Shown in pieces: positions 1-6,639 of a DNA stretch of 20,216 nucleotides. Source of the DNA: Chloroflexota bacterium (GTDB taxonomy: Bacteria; Chloroflexota; Ktedonobacteria; Ktedonobacterales; Ktedonobacteraceae); the NCBI GenBank assembly GCA_005879655.1, contig VBJK01000227.1, positions 1 through 20,216 of the forward strand, read 5' to 3'. The notes below the pieces were generated by a model that saw nothing but the letters and a program-made list of their open reading frames with translations, searched no databases and was not told the origin of the DNA. The stretch's first letter is position 1. Each line of letters opens with the position of its first letter. The position numbers and the translations under genes are program-made.

Positions 1-309
1 CACCACATGAATATGTTCTGCTAATTTTCTGTGAGTAGAACAGGCACGATTTGAGAAGAGAATGACAATGGACAGAAACTCGCTTCAGGAGCCGTACACA
101 AGCTTGCTGATGGGGATCGGATCATGATTGGTCAATAGAACTTCGCCTTTTCCAACACGCCCGATCCCGACTTGGCGCTGCAAATAGCAAGAATGTCCCC
201 CTTCCCAGTTGCGTGGTGTCGAAACAAGGCTAGTATTCTGAAATCTCTAGTTCAACCGCTGTTTTCGTCAGCAGTCGGACTGTCCATCAATGAGCCACTA
301 CCTGCCGAT
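1..309. other. Gene-poor left edge, nothing recognised
   Basis: I see no convincing gene in this stretch. A short plus-strand open frame (172-381) runs into the hairpin that follows and has no family resemblance. The minus strand has broken coding-like stretches, for example one reading GRVGKGEVLLTNHDP at about 105-160, but I cannot assign it. It may be the eroded end of a gene or insertion sequence that lies mostly outside the window. Confidence 0.4.
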
Positions 310-370
310 GGGTGCACGTCATTTTTTGCGCAACTACGATCTGCTTGGCGCAAAAAAATGACGTGCACCC
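310..370. repeat. Long perfect-arm inverted repeat (hairpin)
   Basis: The left arm (310-331) starts GGGTGCACGTC and ends TTTTTTGCGC. The right arm (348-370) is its reverse complement with one extra A in the A-run. The loop is about 16 nt. It lies 7 bases beyond the stop codon of the minus-strand antiporter, so it could act as its transcription terminator. The very long arms are also typical of fused ends of a small insertion element or a MITE-like remnant. Both readings are inference. Confidence 0.7.
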
Positions 371-377
371 CTATCTT

Positions 378-1640
378 CTAAGATGCTGTAGCTTGTGTAG
401 AAGTGTCAGGTATATCGTTGCTATCCTCTTCCCGATACGCCTTTTGCTGGTAGCCCAGCAGTAGCAACAGAGGAGAAACCATCATCGTTGTCACAAGAGC
501 CATTATTACCATTATGGCGAACATGGTAGGCGAGAGAACACCCAGGTCCAGCCCGATGTTGAGCACAATCAACTCTACCAGTCCACGTGTATTCATCAGG
601 ATACCGAGGCTCAGGGCATTGCGCCAGCCTTCACCCATGAAGCGCATAGCAAATATAGCACCAAAGATTTTCCCCGCACAAGCAACCACCAATACGAGCA
701 GGCAGATGAGCCATAACCAGGGAGAGCTAATCAAGGTGATCTCGGTGCGCAATCCACTGAAGATGAAGTAGAGTGGAAGGAAAAGCACCCCACTAATCCG
801 GTCAAACGCACGAACGAGTTCAACAAACACACCTTTGCGTGGCAGAACGATGCCCATCAGGAAGGCACCAAAGACTGGGTGAATACCAATCGCACCGGTA
901 CAGTAAGCCGAGAGCATGAGCAAGACGACACCCAGGACCATGAGCAACTGCTTGGAACGAATATGCTGATCAGCCCTGGCAAGCAAAGGGCGCACTCCCA
1001 TTAGTATACACATGGTAAATATTAAGGTAAGACCGACCGTCAGGACAACAGATAGCAGGCTCTGAGAATGGGCCACGACAATAACCAAAGCTAGCAGACA
1101 CCAAGCGAGAACATCATCAACGGCAGCACAGGTCAGTGCGAGTGTCCCGATTGCAGTGCGGAGCATCTTTCTCTCAGTGAGCAGGCGTGCGAGAACAGGA
1201 AAAGCCGTGATGGACATCGCCGTCCCAACCATGAGCATGAAGGAGATCAGCGTGGCTTTTGGCCCACCCAGGCTGGGGAAGAGGAAAAACGCCAGCGTCA
1301 CTCCCAACAGGAATGGCAGAACAATACCACTGATCGAGGTAACGACTGCCATCCGGCTCTGGCGTAGCATCATATGCGTATCCAGGCTTGCTCCCAGAGA
1401 GAACATATAGAGCACCAGGCCAATATCACCGAGCGTTTGCAGCGTTGGCAAAGCCGAGAGAGGAAAAAGGAGACTTTTCACGTTGGGCAAGAGTACTCCT
1501 AAAAGGGAGGGACCTAATGCCAGTCCTGCCAAAATTTCTCCAATCACCCACTGCTGACCAATGCGCCTGCACAGAGCACCAAAGAGCTGAACGACGATCA
1601 AAATGATGACGAGCTGGAGGAGAATGGTTGCTGTAAGCAT
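378..1640 (-). CDS. Cation:proton antiporter, CPA2 (Kef/NapA-like) family
   Basis: This is a 420-residue polytopic membrane protein that should exchange Na+ or K+ for H+ across the cytoplasmic membrane. About 12 hydrophobic segments fill the sequence. The N-terminal segment carries the family-typical IGEILAGLALGPS (residues 33-45). The acidic pair in AAVDDVLAW (D175-D176) sits where CPA2 antiporters have their ion-binding aspartates. A charged tail of about 25 residues (from GYQQKAYREED) ends the protein, with no RCK/TrkA-N domain, so it is a membrane-only version rather than a complete KefB/KefC. The ATG at 1640 gives a full-length N-terminus preceded by purine-rich GAGATGAGAAA. The gene stands alone, with a strong hairpin just past its stop. 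The family is clear; ion specificity is not. Confidence 0.9.
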   Translation of the reverse strand: MLTATILLQLVIILIVVQLFGALCRRIGQQWVIGEILAGLALGPSLLGVLLPNVKSLLFPLSALPTLQTLGDIGLVLYMFSLGASLDTHMMLRQSRMAVVTSISGIVLPFLLGVTLAFFLFPSLGGPKATLISFMLMVGTAMSITAFPVLARLLTERKMLRTAIGTLALTCAAVDDVLAWCLLALVIVVAHSQSLLSVVLTVGLTLIFTMCILMGVRPLLARADQHIRSKQLLMVLGVVLLMLSAYCTGAIGIHPVFGAFLMGIVLPRKGVFVELVRAFDRISGVLFLPLYFIFSGLRTEITLISSPWLWLICLLVLVVACAGKIFGAIFAMRFMGEGWRNALSLGILMNTRGLVELIVLNIGLDLGVLSPTMFAIMVIMALVTTMMVSPLLLLLGYQQKAYREEDSNDIPDTSTQATAS

Positions 1641-1696
1641 AAGGGTTTCTCATCTCTTTACAAAAAGTTAACGGTAGATAGTTTATAATAGCTGAG

Positions 1697-1975
1697 CTAT
1701 CGCTTGATACCATCTTCAATTGCGGCAACACTGCAATGAGAAAAATTCAGGCGCATACAATGGGCTGCATTGCGATCTTGCCCAATACCAAATGCATGAC
1801 CAGGCAAAAAGGCAATCTGCTCCTTTTCTATCGCCACCTTGAGTAGTTCGCCAGTGTCTATGTCATCGGACAGTTTCAGCCAGATGAACATTCCATGGCG
1901 AGGCGGTGAGTACTGTGTGGTTGAAGGAAAATGCGTACGGAGGAGTTGAAGCATCGTATCCCGACGCTCCTTATA
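1697..1975 (-). pseudogene. C-terminal fragment of a PLP aminotransferase (MocR/LysN-like)
   Basis: The minus-strand frame reads YKERRDTMLQLL and then a C-terminal small domain with HGMFIWLKL, FLPGHAFG and MRLNFSH. These match the end of class I/II aminotransferases such as 2-aminoadipate or valine-pyruvate types and the MocR regulators. Only about 90 of the usual 400 residues remain. The PLP lysine and large domain are missing, and a TGA lies directly in front of the Tyr codon at 1975, so it cannot be a functional enzyme. It abuts an apparent P450 scrap (1969-2095) on the same strand, which points to several deletions in this interval. Confidence 0.7.
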
Positions 1976-2095
1976 TCAAAGTGATCTGGATCAGGAAGTA
2001 TCGAAATGGACTGGATGGTCTGAGCGCAAACGACGGTAAAGAGGATACGGATTGGCAAAGAGTGTATCACTTAGCAGATCATAATTACGTGGCAT
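1969..2095 (-). pseudogene. Probable cytochrome P450 scrap (N-terminus, possibly plus a C-terminal piece)
   Basis: From an ATG at 2095 with a purine-rich leader, the frame reads MPRNYDLLSDTLF, then ANPYPLYRRLRSDHPVHFD, and stops at 1991. The second part is the typical start of bacterial class I P450s (ANPYPLYxRLRxxxPVHxD). Immediately after, in the next frame, comes ILPDPDHFDIR, resembling the FPDPDRFDI segment that normally lies about 300 residues further on, just before the heme loop. An internal deletion could have joined the two, although the second match is short enough to be chance. No heme-binding Cys motif remains. Confidence 0.5.
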
Positions 2096-2332
2096 CAGAA
2101 ACTTCTCTCTTCTTTCGCATATCTCAGATATGTACAAAGCGTAATACAGATAAAAACATGTTATCACCAACAACATGTTTTATCAATACACTCTTGCAAT
2201 TTTTGTTCTAATAACCAAACATAAGGCTCAGTTACCAGCGAAACATGATCACCACCAATCTTATGCACCTCTCCTGGCTCTGGTATCACGGAATTATTTT
2301 TTATTTCTCAAAATAAAATACGTCTACTTATG

Positions 2333-2338
2333 TATAAT
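2333..2338 (+). promoter_or_regulatory. Candidate -10 box for the Trypco1 gene
   Basis: A perfect TATAAT lies 31 bases before the Trypco1 start, in AT-rich DNA. The -35 region (about 2310) is poor. GGAG at 2359-2362 gives a good ribosome binding site for the ATG at 2370. Confidence 0.35.
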
Positions 2339-2369
2339 GTTGTTCTTTATCGTCTTATGGAGTGACTTT

Positions 2370-2711
2370 ATGAAACGTATTGGTCAATTTGAGATGACAG
2401 ATGGCGATTATGTCATGATCGAAATTGATGAAGTAGGGGGAGGATCTAGTGTGATTCCTGCTGGCAGGGTAGGGGAGGTCGTAGACCAAGCTAAAGTTCA
2501 CTTTGAGGATGCTCTGCACTGTGTGCTCCCAGCGCTCAAACGTGTGACTGCTACACTACGCGAACTTCAGCCAGATGCATTTGAAATCGCGTTTGGAATC
2601 AAATTTAACACCCAGGTCGGTGCGATGATTGCTGCCATTGCCTCTGAAGCAAATCTTACAGTTACTGTCAAATGGAACAAAGACATGGATGAATCTGCAC
2701 ATACATCATAA
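2370..2711 (+). CDS. Trypco1 (trypsin-co-occurring domain 1, CU044_2847 family) protein
   Basis: This is a small 113-residue protein. I chose the ATG at 2370 because it follows GGAG by 7 bases and gives the family-typical start MKRIGQFEMTDGDYVMIEIDE. The pattern continues with a GEVVDQAKVHFEDAL helix, an LPALKRVTATLREL helix, and the strand-rich end FEIAFGIKFNTQVGAM plus ANLTVTVKW. The family is known from predicted NTP-dependent conflict systems, where it is found beside a trypsin-like domain fused to STAND NTPases. That is the arrangement here, with the protease gene starting 26 bases downstream. It is thought to be a regulatory or sensor partner of the protease; the mechanism is not known. 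This gene looks intact although its partner is broken, so it may be an orphan remnant. Confidence 0.78.
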   Translation: MKRIGQFEMTDGDYVMIEIDEVGGGSSVIPAGRVGEVVDQAKVHFEDALHCVLPALKRVTATLRELQPDAFEIAFGIKFNTQVGAMIAAIASEANLTVTVKWNKDMDESAHTS

Positions 2712-2737
2712 ACACTTCCGAATAATAGAGGTGTATT

Positions 2738-3313
2738 GTGAGTGACACATTACGAGCCGGAATAGTCCGCGTACAGGCGGCTAATGGAGTTGGAGCAGGT
2801 TTCATCTTGTCTGCTTCCGCCAATACCTTTTTGATCGTCACCTGTGCACATGTGCTTGGTCAATCGCAACCTTCAACAGCTACGGTGATTTTTCATCCCT
2901 CGAATGAGACCAGAGAGGTATTTGTGGACATTGCCCTTTGTCATGAAGATCGTGATGTGGGATTCCTGCGTCTGTCAGGCCCATTGCCAGAGGGAGCACG
3001 GCCTCTCTCCCTTGGCTCCTCCAAACGATTGTATCGTCATCCTATTCGTACATTCGGTTTTCCCTTACCCGACTGCTATGCCGAAGGCAGGTGGGGACAT
3101 GGAAGCATTGATGGCTTACTCCAATCTTCGAGCGAATCGTCGGTTCTCCAAATCAGTTCAGACCAGATCACCAAGGGTTTTAGTGGCTCTGCGGTATGGG
3201 ATGAGTGCAAGCAAAAAGTCGTCGGGATGGTGATCGCCTTTCAGGAACCGGATGAGTGGGGAAAAGGCGGGAAGAATGCTTACGCCATTCCTTCAGAAAC
3301 GTTGCGTGTGTGA
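2738..3313 (+). CDS. Trypsin-like serine protease domain (front part of a broken conflict protein)
   Basis: From a GTG start preceded by AGAGGTG, 191 residues form a complete chymotrypsin-fold protease. His38 is in LIVTCAHVLG, Asp73 in EDRDVGFLRL, and Ser149 in KGFSGSAVWD. There is no signal peptide, which fits the cytoplasmic trypsin domains of conflict systems rather than secreted DegP-type enzymes. The coding frame ends at AYAIPSETLRV, exactly where related proteins continue into an effector-associated region and an nSTAND1 NTPase. The next frame already encodes the middle of nSTAND1. A deletion and frame change therefore cut the original protein here. The protease could still be made as a free domain. 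It probably forms an operon with the Trypco1 gene. Confidence 0.8.
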   Translation: MSDTLRAGIVRVQAANGVGAGFILSASANTFLIVTCAHVLGQSQPSTATVIFHPSNETREVFVDIALCHEDRDVGFLRLSGPLPEGARPLSLGSSKRLYRHPIRTFGFPLPDCYAEGRWGHGSIDGLLQSSSESSVLQISSDQITKGFSGSAVWDECKQKVVGMVIAFQEPDEWGKGGKNAYAIPSETLRV

Positions 3314-4190
3314 TCAAATTGGTCGAGCATTGCCTCTGCAATATCCCAGAGGTGACAGACAAAAACATCTCATACATTGTCCAGGAACCTGCCGCCGTCG
3401 AAGGTATCCATTTTGAAGGGGAACTGGCATCTCTTATTGTCGATGACGCTATGAGATCCGCTGCCGAAGCAGTCGAAGCACGCCGCAAAAGGCATAGTGC
3501 AGTCTTGCCTTCATTGAGCTTTTGCTTACAAGAGCTCTGGGAAAAAAGAGTTGACAATAGCTTAACATTTCATAGCTATCAGTCTCTTGGAGGCGTCTTC
3601 GGGGCACTCCCCACGTTTGCGGATAAAACATATTATGCACTCCCTGAAGCACAGCAACGAATCGCCCGACGTATCTTTACCGATCTGGTCTCCCTGGGGG
3701 ATGACCAGACTGGTCGTCTTGATAGTCGCGTGCGAAGAACACTTTCTGCACTTTGTCGTCATGAGGGCGAGAGGACAGATGTTCATGAGGTAGTAGAAAC
3801 GTTTGCCAAAGCCAGTCTCCTGGAAACCCGTCTGGATAATTCTCGCCTGGAAGTGCGTGTTCAAATCATGCACGAGATCTTATTGCGAGAATGGGGTCTT
3901 CTCCAAAGCTGGTTACGCGATGATCACCAATTTATTAGTTGGCATCATGAGATTCAGAGTCGCATACAGCGATGGGGTACCAGTCACACTCTCCCAGGAC
4001 ACCGAGACCCGGATCTCCTTTTACGTGGACGAGATTTGACGGTTGCCAGCGCATGGCTTGAAGAACGGATGGCTGATATCCATCCAGACGTGCAAGCTTT
4101 TATACAGGCAAGTAAGCTGTTTTTCGAGCAAGAAGAGCAACGCAAGAAACGCTTTGAGGAAGCACAACAACAACGGCAAGTTGCACTGGC
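3308..4190 (+). pseudogene. C-terminal half of an nSTAND1 NTPase module, P-loop part deleted
   Basis: A different frame from the protease reads VQEPAAVEGIHFEGELASLI, then LPSLSFCLQELWEKR, SYQSLGGVFGAL, AQQRIARRIFTDLV, IMHEILLREWGLLQSWLRDD and DPDLLLRGRDLTVASAWLEE. This is the lid/winged-helix and helical tail typical of the nSTAND1 family found in trypsin-STAND-WD40 proteins. Walker A and Walker B, which should come about 200 residues earlier, are absent, so the upstream NTPase core was deleted at the join near 3308. A charged coiled segment (EEQRKKRFEEAQQQRQ) ends the homology. The open frame continues to 4545 as nonsense relative to the WD40 part. It cannot be an active NTPase. Confidence 0.75.
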
Positions 4191-4739
4191 CATCGACTTC
4201 ATCTTCTCAAGCATGGTGGTGCAATACGTGCCCTCGCGTTCAGCTCGGATGACCGTTATCTGGCAACGGCAGGCGCTGATCAGCAGGCTAGAATCTGGGA
4301 TGTCACCAGTGGGGCGTTACTTGATATCTTGGAACATCACAGACCGATCGATATCATCACTTTCAGTCCAGACGGGACCTTCGTTGCGTTTGCAGATGAT
4401 GATCATACAGCGATGGTATGGCAGTGGGAACCAAAAAGAAGTCAGCGGTTACGGAGGAAGCAAAATAGCGCCAGTAATCGTCAATGCTCTCATCGGGGAA
4501 TTATTCGTGCACTCGCTTTTAGCCCGGACGGGAGAAGTCTTTTAACAGCCAGCGACGACTCAACAGCGAAAGTGTGGGATCTCAGCAACGAGAACGAGAT
4601 CCAGGAAATCAAACGTTTTGAGCACCAGGGACCAATCAAGGCTGCATGTTTTCATGCCGAAGGCCAGTTGATCGTGACGGCCAGTGAAGATCACACAGCT
4701 CGTGTCTGGGAGATCAGTAGCGGCCAAGCTATACATTAA
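4191..4739 (+). pseudogene. WD40-repeat tail of the broken trypsin-nSTAND1-WD40 protein
   Basis: A third frame encodes four WD40 repeats. The first begins KHGGAIRALAFSSDDRYLAT and ends ARIWDVTSG. The second has ITFSPDGTFVAFADDDHT and MVWQW. The third has IRALAFSPDGRSLLTASDDS and KVWDL. The fourth has TASEDHTARVWEISSG. The open ORF proper would only start inside repeat 1 (ATG at 4329). The frame switches from the nSTAND1 part near 4190. Family members usually carry 7 or 14 repeats to close one or two propellers, so four followed by a stop suggests 3' truncation as well. In intact proteins this domain would be the sensor for an invader or cellular signal. Confidence 0.78.
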
Positions 4740-4925
4740 TTCACGTCAGAAAGAGATTTATAATTTTCAGAAACTAGCCGCTATCATTAAGAAAGCTATG
4801 TCTATACCGCTTATCACTACTAGTCCCTACAAGGGTGTGCTGTAACCTCGATTTTTTCAATCCCCCCATCCTTTCACCACTTAATGGGGTCCTACCATAT
4901 ACAAATTCAGAGAGGAGAAAGAGCA
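4740..4925 (+). other. Intergenic gap before the Replic_Relax gene
   Basis: No gene is seen. AGAGAGGAGAAAGA just before the ATG at 4926 is a strong ribosome binding site. A clear -35/-10 pair is not obvious. Confidence 0.4.
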
Positions 4926-5945
4926 ATGTCATCACCACACAATTCAGAAGTCACACAAGAGCGTAGGAAAAAGGAGGCTATCCAGATCACCACCGGCTCG
5001 CGTAAGAAACGGAGCGATGCAGGGATTGTTCTCTGCAATGACCGCGATGAGCAGGCCCTGACCTGGATAGGACAACAGTATGCCATCCGCCTCGACCATT
5101 TACAGTGGTTGCTAGGCTCGCAGCCGGGTCGTGGCGCACAACACGAAGCGTGGATCAGCGAAGGAGCAGCGCGAGCCGTCGTCACCCGATGGAAAAGCGC
5201 CGGATGGGTGCAGGCAGAGCGTATCCGAGCGAAGGAGCCGTTCTGGGTCTGGCTCACCCATCGAGGACTACGCAAGATGGGACTGCCGTACACTTCCAAT
5301 GATCTAGAGCATACAGACTTGGATGCTCTACGCCATCTCCATGCGATCAATGCTATTCGCCTCCAACTCACGCATGAGCAGGAAGGCATACGCTGGATCA
5401 GTGAACGTCAGCTCCTCTCTCGCATCGTTCGTCGCAAGGGGCAGACATTGCTCCATCGTTCTGATGGGGAGATCCACTACAGCGATGGCGACATCATCGC
5501 CATTGAAGCGGAGATTTCCAGCAAGGGGCCGTTCAAGCTGGCTGAGAACCTCATGGAACTCTTGCGCGGAAAGGAGTATCTCCGTCTCAAGGACGAGTAC
5601 GGATGGCAGCAGGCGCGAATGATGAGCCAGAGCTACGAGAGCGAGTATGACCAGATCTGGTACTTTGCGCCCAAGAAGGTGCGTCGGCTTGTCTATAACG
5701 TGCGGGCTAAGCTTGTGAGTGTTGGAGATCTGGATAGCGCCGAGGCCGAGCGCTTGGTGGTGCGTTGGTACCCGCTGACCCAAACGGATGAGGAGATTGA
5801 GCAAGAGGAACAGGAGGATCGTGAGGCGAGGCGAGACCCAGCGTTGCTTGATGCGCCCGTCTCCATCGAGGATGATGACAGATCCCTGGTGATCGTGGCC
5901 AGGGTCGGTCATTTGCTCTTCGGCTCGTCCTTGGCCAGGGAATGA
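4926..5945 (+). CDS. Replication-relaxation (Replic_Relax) family protein
   Basis: I chose the ATG at 4926 over an upstream in-frame ATG (4884) because AGAGAGGAG precedes it at good spacing; this gives 339 residues. After a basic N-terminal tail, residues about 35-115 form a winged helix (DEQALTWIGQQYAIRLDHLQ, AVVTRWKSAGWVQAERI, FWVWLTHRGLRKMGLPY). A second domain with HLHAINAIRLQL, GDIIAIEAEISSK and a Tyr/Arg-rich IWYFAPKKVRRLVYNVRA follows, which is the pattern of Replic_Relax proteins. The C-terminus is acidic. Founding members are linked to plasmid replication or relaxation, and the family is common in integrative and conjugative elements of Gram-positives and Chloroflexota. The region behind it holds iteron-like motifs. 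No relaxase or FtsK/TraG gene is present, so this may be a remnant of an element. Confidence 0.72.
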   Translation: MSSPHNSEVTQERRKKEAIQITTGSRKKRSDAGIVLCNDRDEQALTWIGQQYAIRLDHLQWLLGSQPGRGAQHEAWISEGAARAVVTRWKSAGWVQAERIRAKEPFWVWLTHRGLRKMGLPYTSNDLEHTDLDALRHLHAINAIRLQLTHEQEGIRWISERQLLSRIVRRKGQTLLHRSDGEIHYSDGDIIAIEAEISSKGPFKLAENLMELLRGKEYLRLKDEYGWQQARMMSQSYESEYDQIWYFAPKKVRRLVYNVRAKLVSVGDLDSAEAERLVVRWYPLTQTDEEIEQEEQEDREARRDPALLDAPVSIEDDDRSLVIVARVGHLLFGSSLARE

Positions 5946-6322
5946 TTTATGTATCAGATCCATCCCTAGCTAAAGGCGAACCATGTAGCAGGATGTGCCC
6001 AGATGCGTATTGGCCGAGAAAGTGCTCAAGCTGGTGTCATCTCCGTGTACAGAAGCCTTATGTCTGCACCACAAGCCTATCTGGTGCATTGCCGCCTCAT
6101 TCTCTGGGCTGGAGAGCTACCAAAAACCCATTTGGGCTGTTCTCTGGCCGCATGCTGATCGCTTCGACACGCGAGCGTATGGGATTCATCTGGGAGCAGG
6201 GTGGTATGCCGATGGACAAGCAGCGGTCCATGGTCGGAAAACCATCGGTTTACGACCAGAAAAACATGACACACTGTCAGCCTATTTATCTCTATAAGAG
6301 CCATGAAACAGTGCTGATGCGT
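5946..6322 (+). other. Gene-poor stretch with weak overlapping open frames
   Basis: Two overlapping plus-strand open frames (5942-6334 and 5995-6297) lie here. Neither has a good ribosome binding site. Both are rich in Cys, His, Trp and Pro without a family pattern I know. The 5995 frame holds IHLGAGWYADGQAAVHGRK, which looks more protein-like than the rest. I treat the stretch as probably non-coding or a decayed gene. Confidence 0.35.
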
Positions 6323-6557
6323 GACATGTCATGACAGCGAATATGCACCAGGGCAAGTGGTTCCACCGGACGTGTCATGACCGGCTGGCTCAGGCACACA
6401 AGCGCTTCGGGGCGCAAACATTGAGCGAACAGCGGACATGTCATGACTGCGTTGGGGCACTTGCGAATGCATAAAGTGCGGACACATCATGTCAGTATGG
6501 CACCGAACGCCTAGTGCACTTCACCCAGTGTCACTCGATCTCAGTACATGATGTCAA
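6323..6557. repeat. Iteron-like spaced palindromic repeats
   Basis: GACATGTCATGAC occurs at 6323-6335 and 6435-6447, and GACGTGTCATGAC at 6369-6381. A weaker version, GACACATCATGTC, is at 6481-6493, and an inverted one, TACATGATGTCA, at about 6545-6556. The motif is made of two overlapping 8-bp palindromes, GACATGTC and GTCATGAC. Start-to-start distances are 46, 66, 46 and about 64-66 bases, an alternating pattern. The cluster follows a Replic_Relax gene and precedes the 3' end of the effector operon. An origin, an oriT or a multi-site operator are all possible; this is inference. Confidence 0.55.
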
Positions 6558-6639
6558 GCAGTATTATGCTCAAGGGCTGATCACACTCATGGCTCATCCA
6601 GACTCAGCGCTTTAGCAACAATACCAGAGAAAGTTTTGC

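Noticed and set aside
172..381. 69-residue plus-strand open frame at the left edge
   Set aside because: It runs through the long hairpin, has no good ribosome site and no family pattern.
2175..2369. Upstream extension of the Trypco1 gene to an ATG at 2175
   Set aside because: The extension is hydrophobic and unrelated to the family; the ATG at 2370 has the proper ribosome site and family-typical start.
5942..6334. 130-residue plus-strand open frame after the Replic_Relax gene
   Set aside because: Unusual composition, no ribosome site and no recognised pattern; it overlaps a second equally weak frame.
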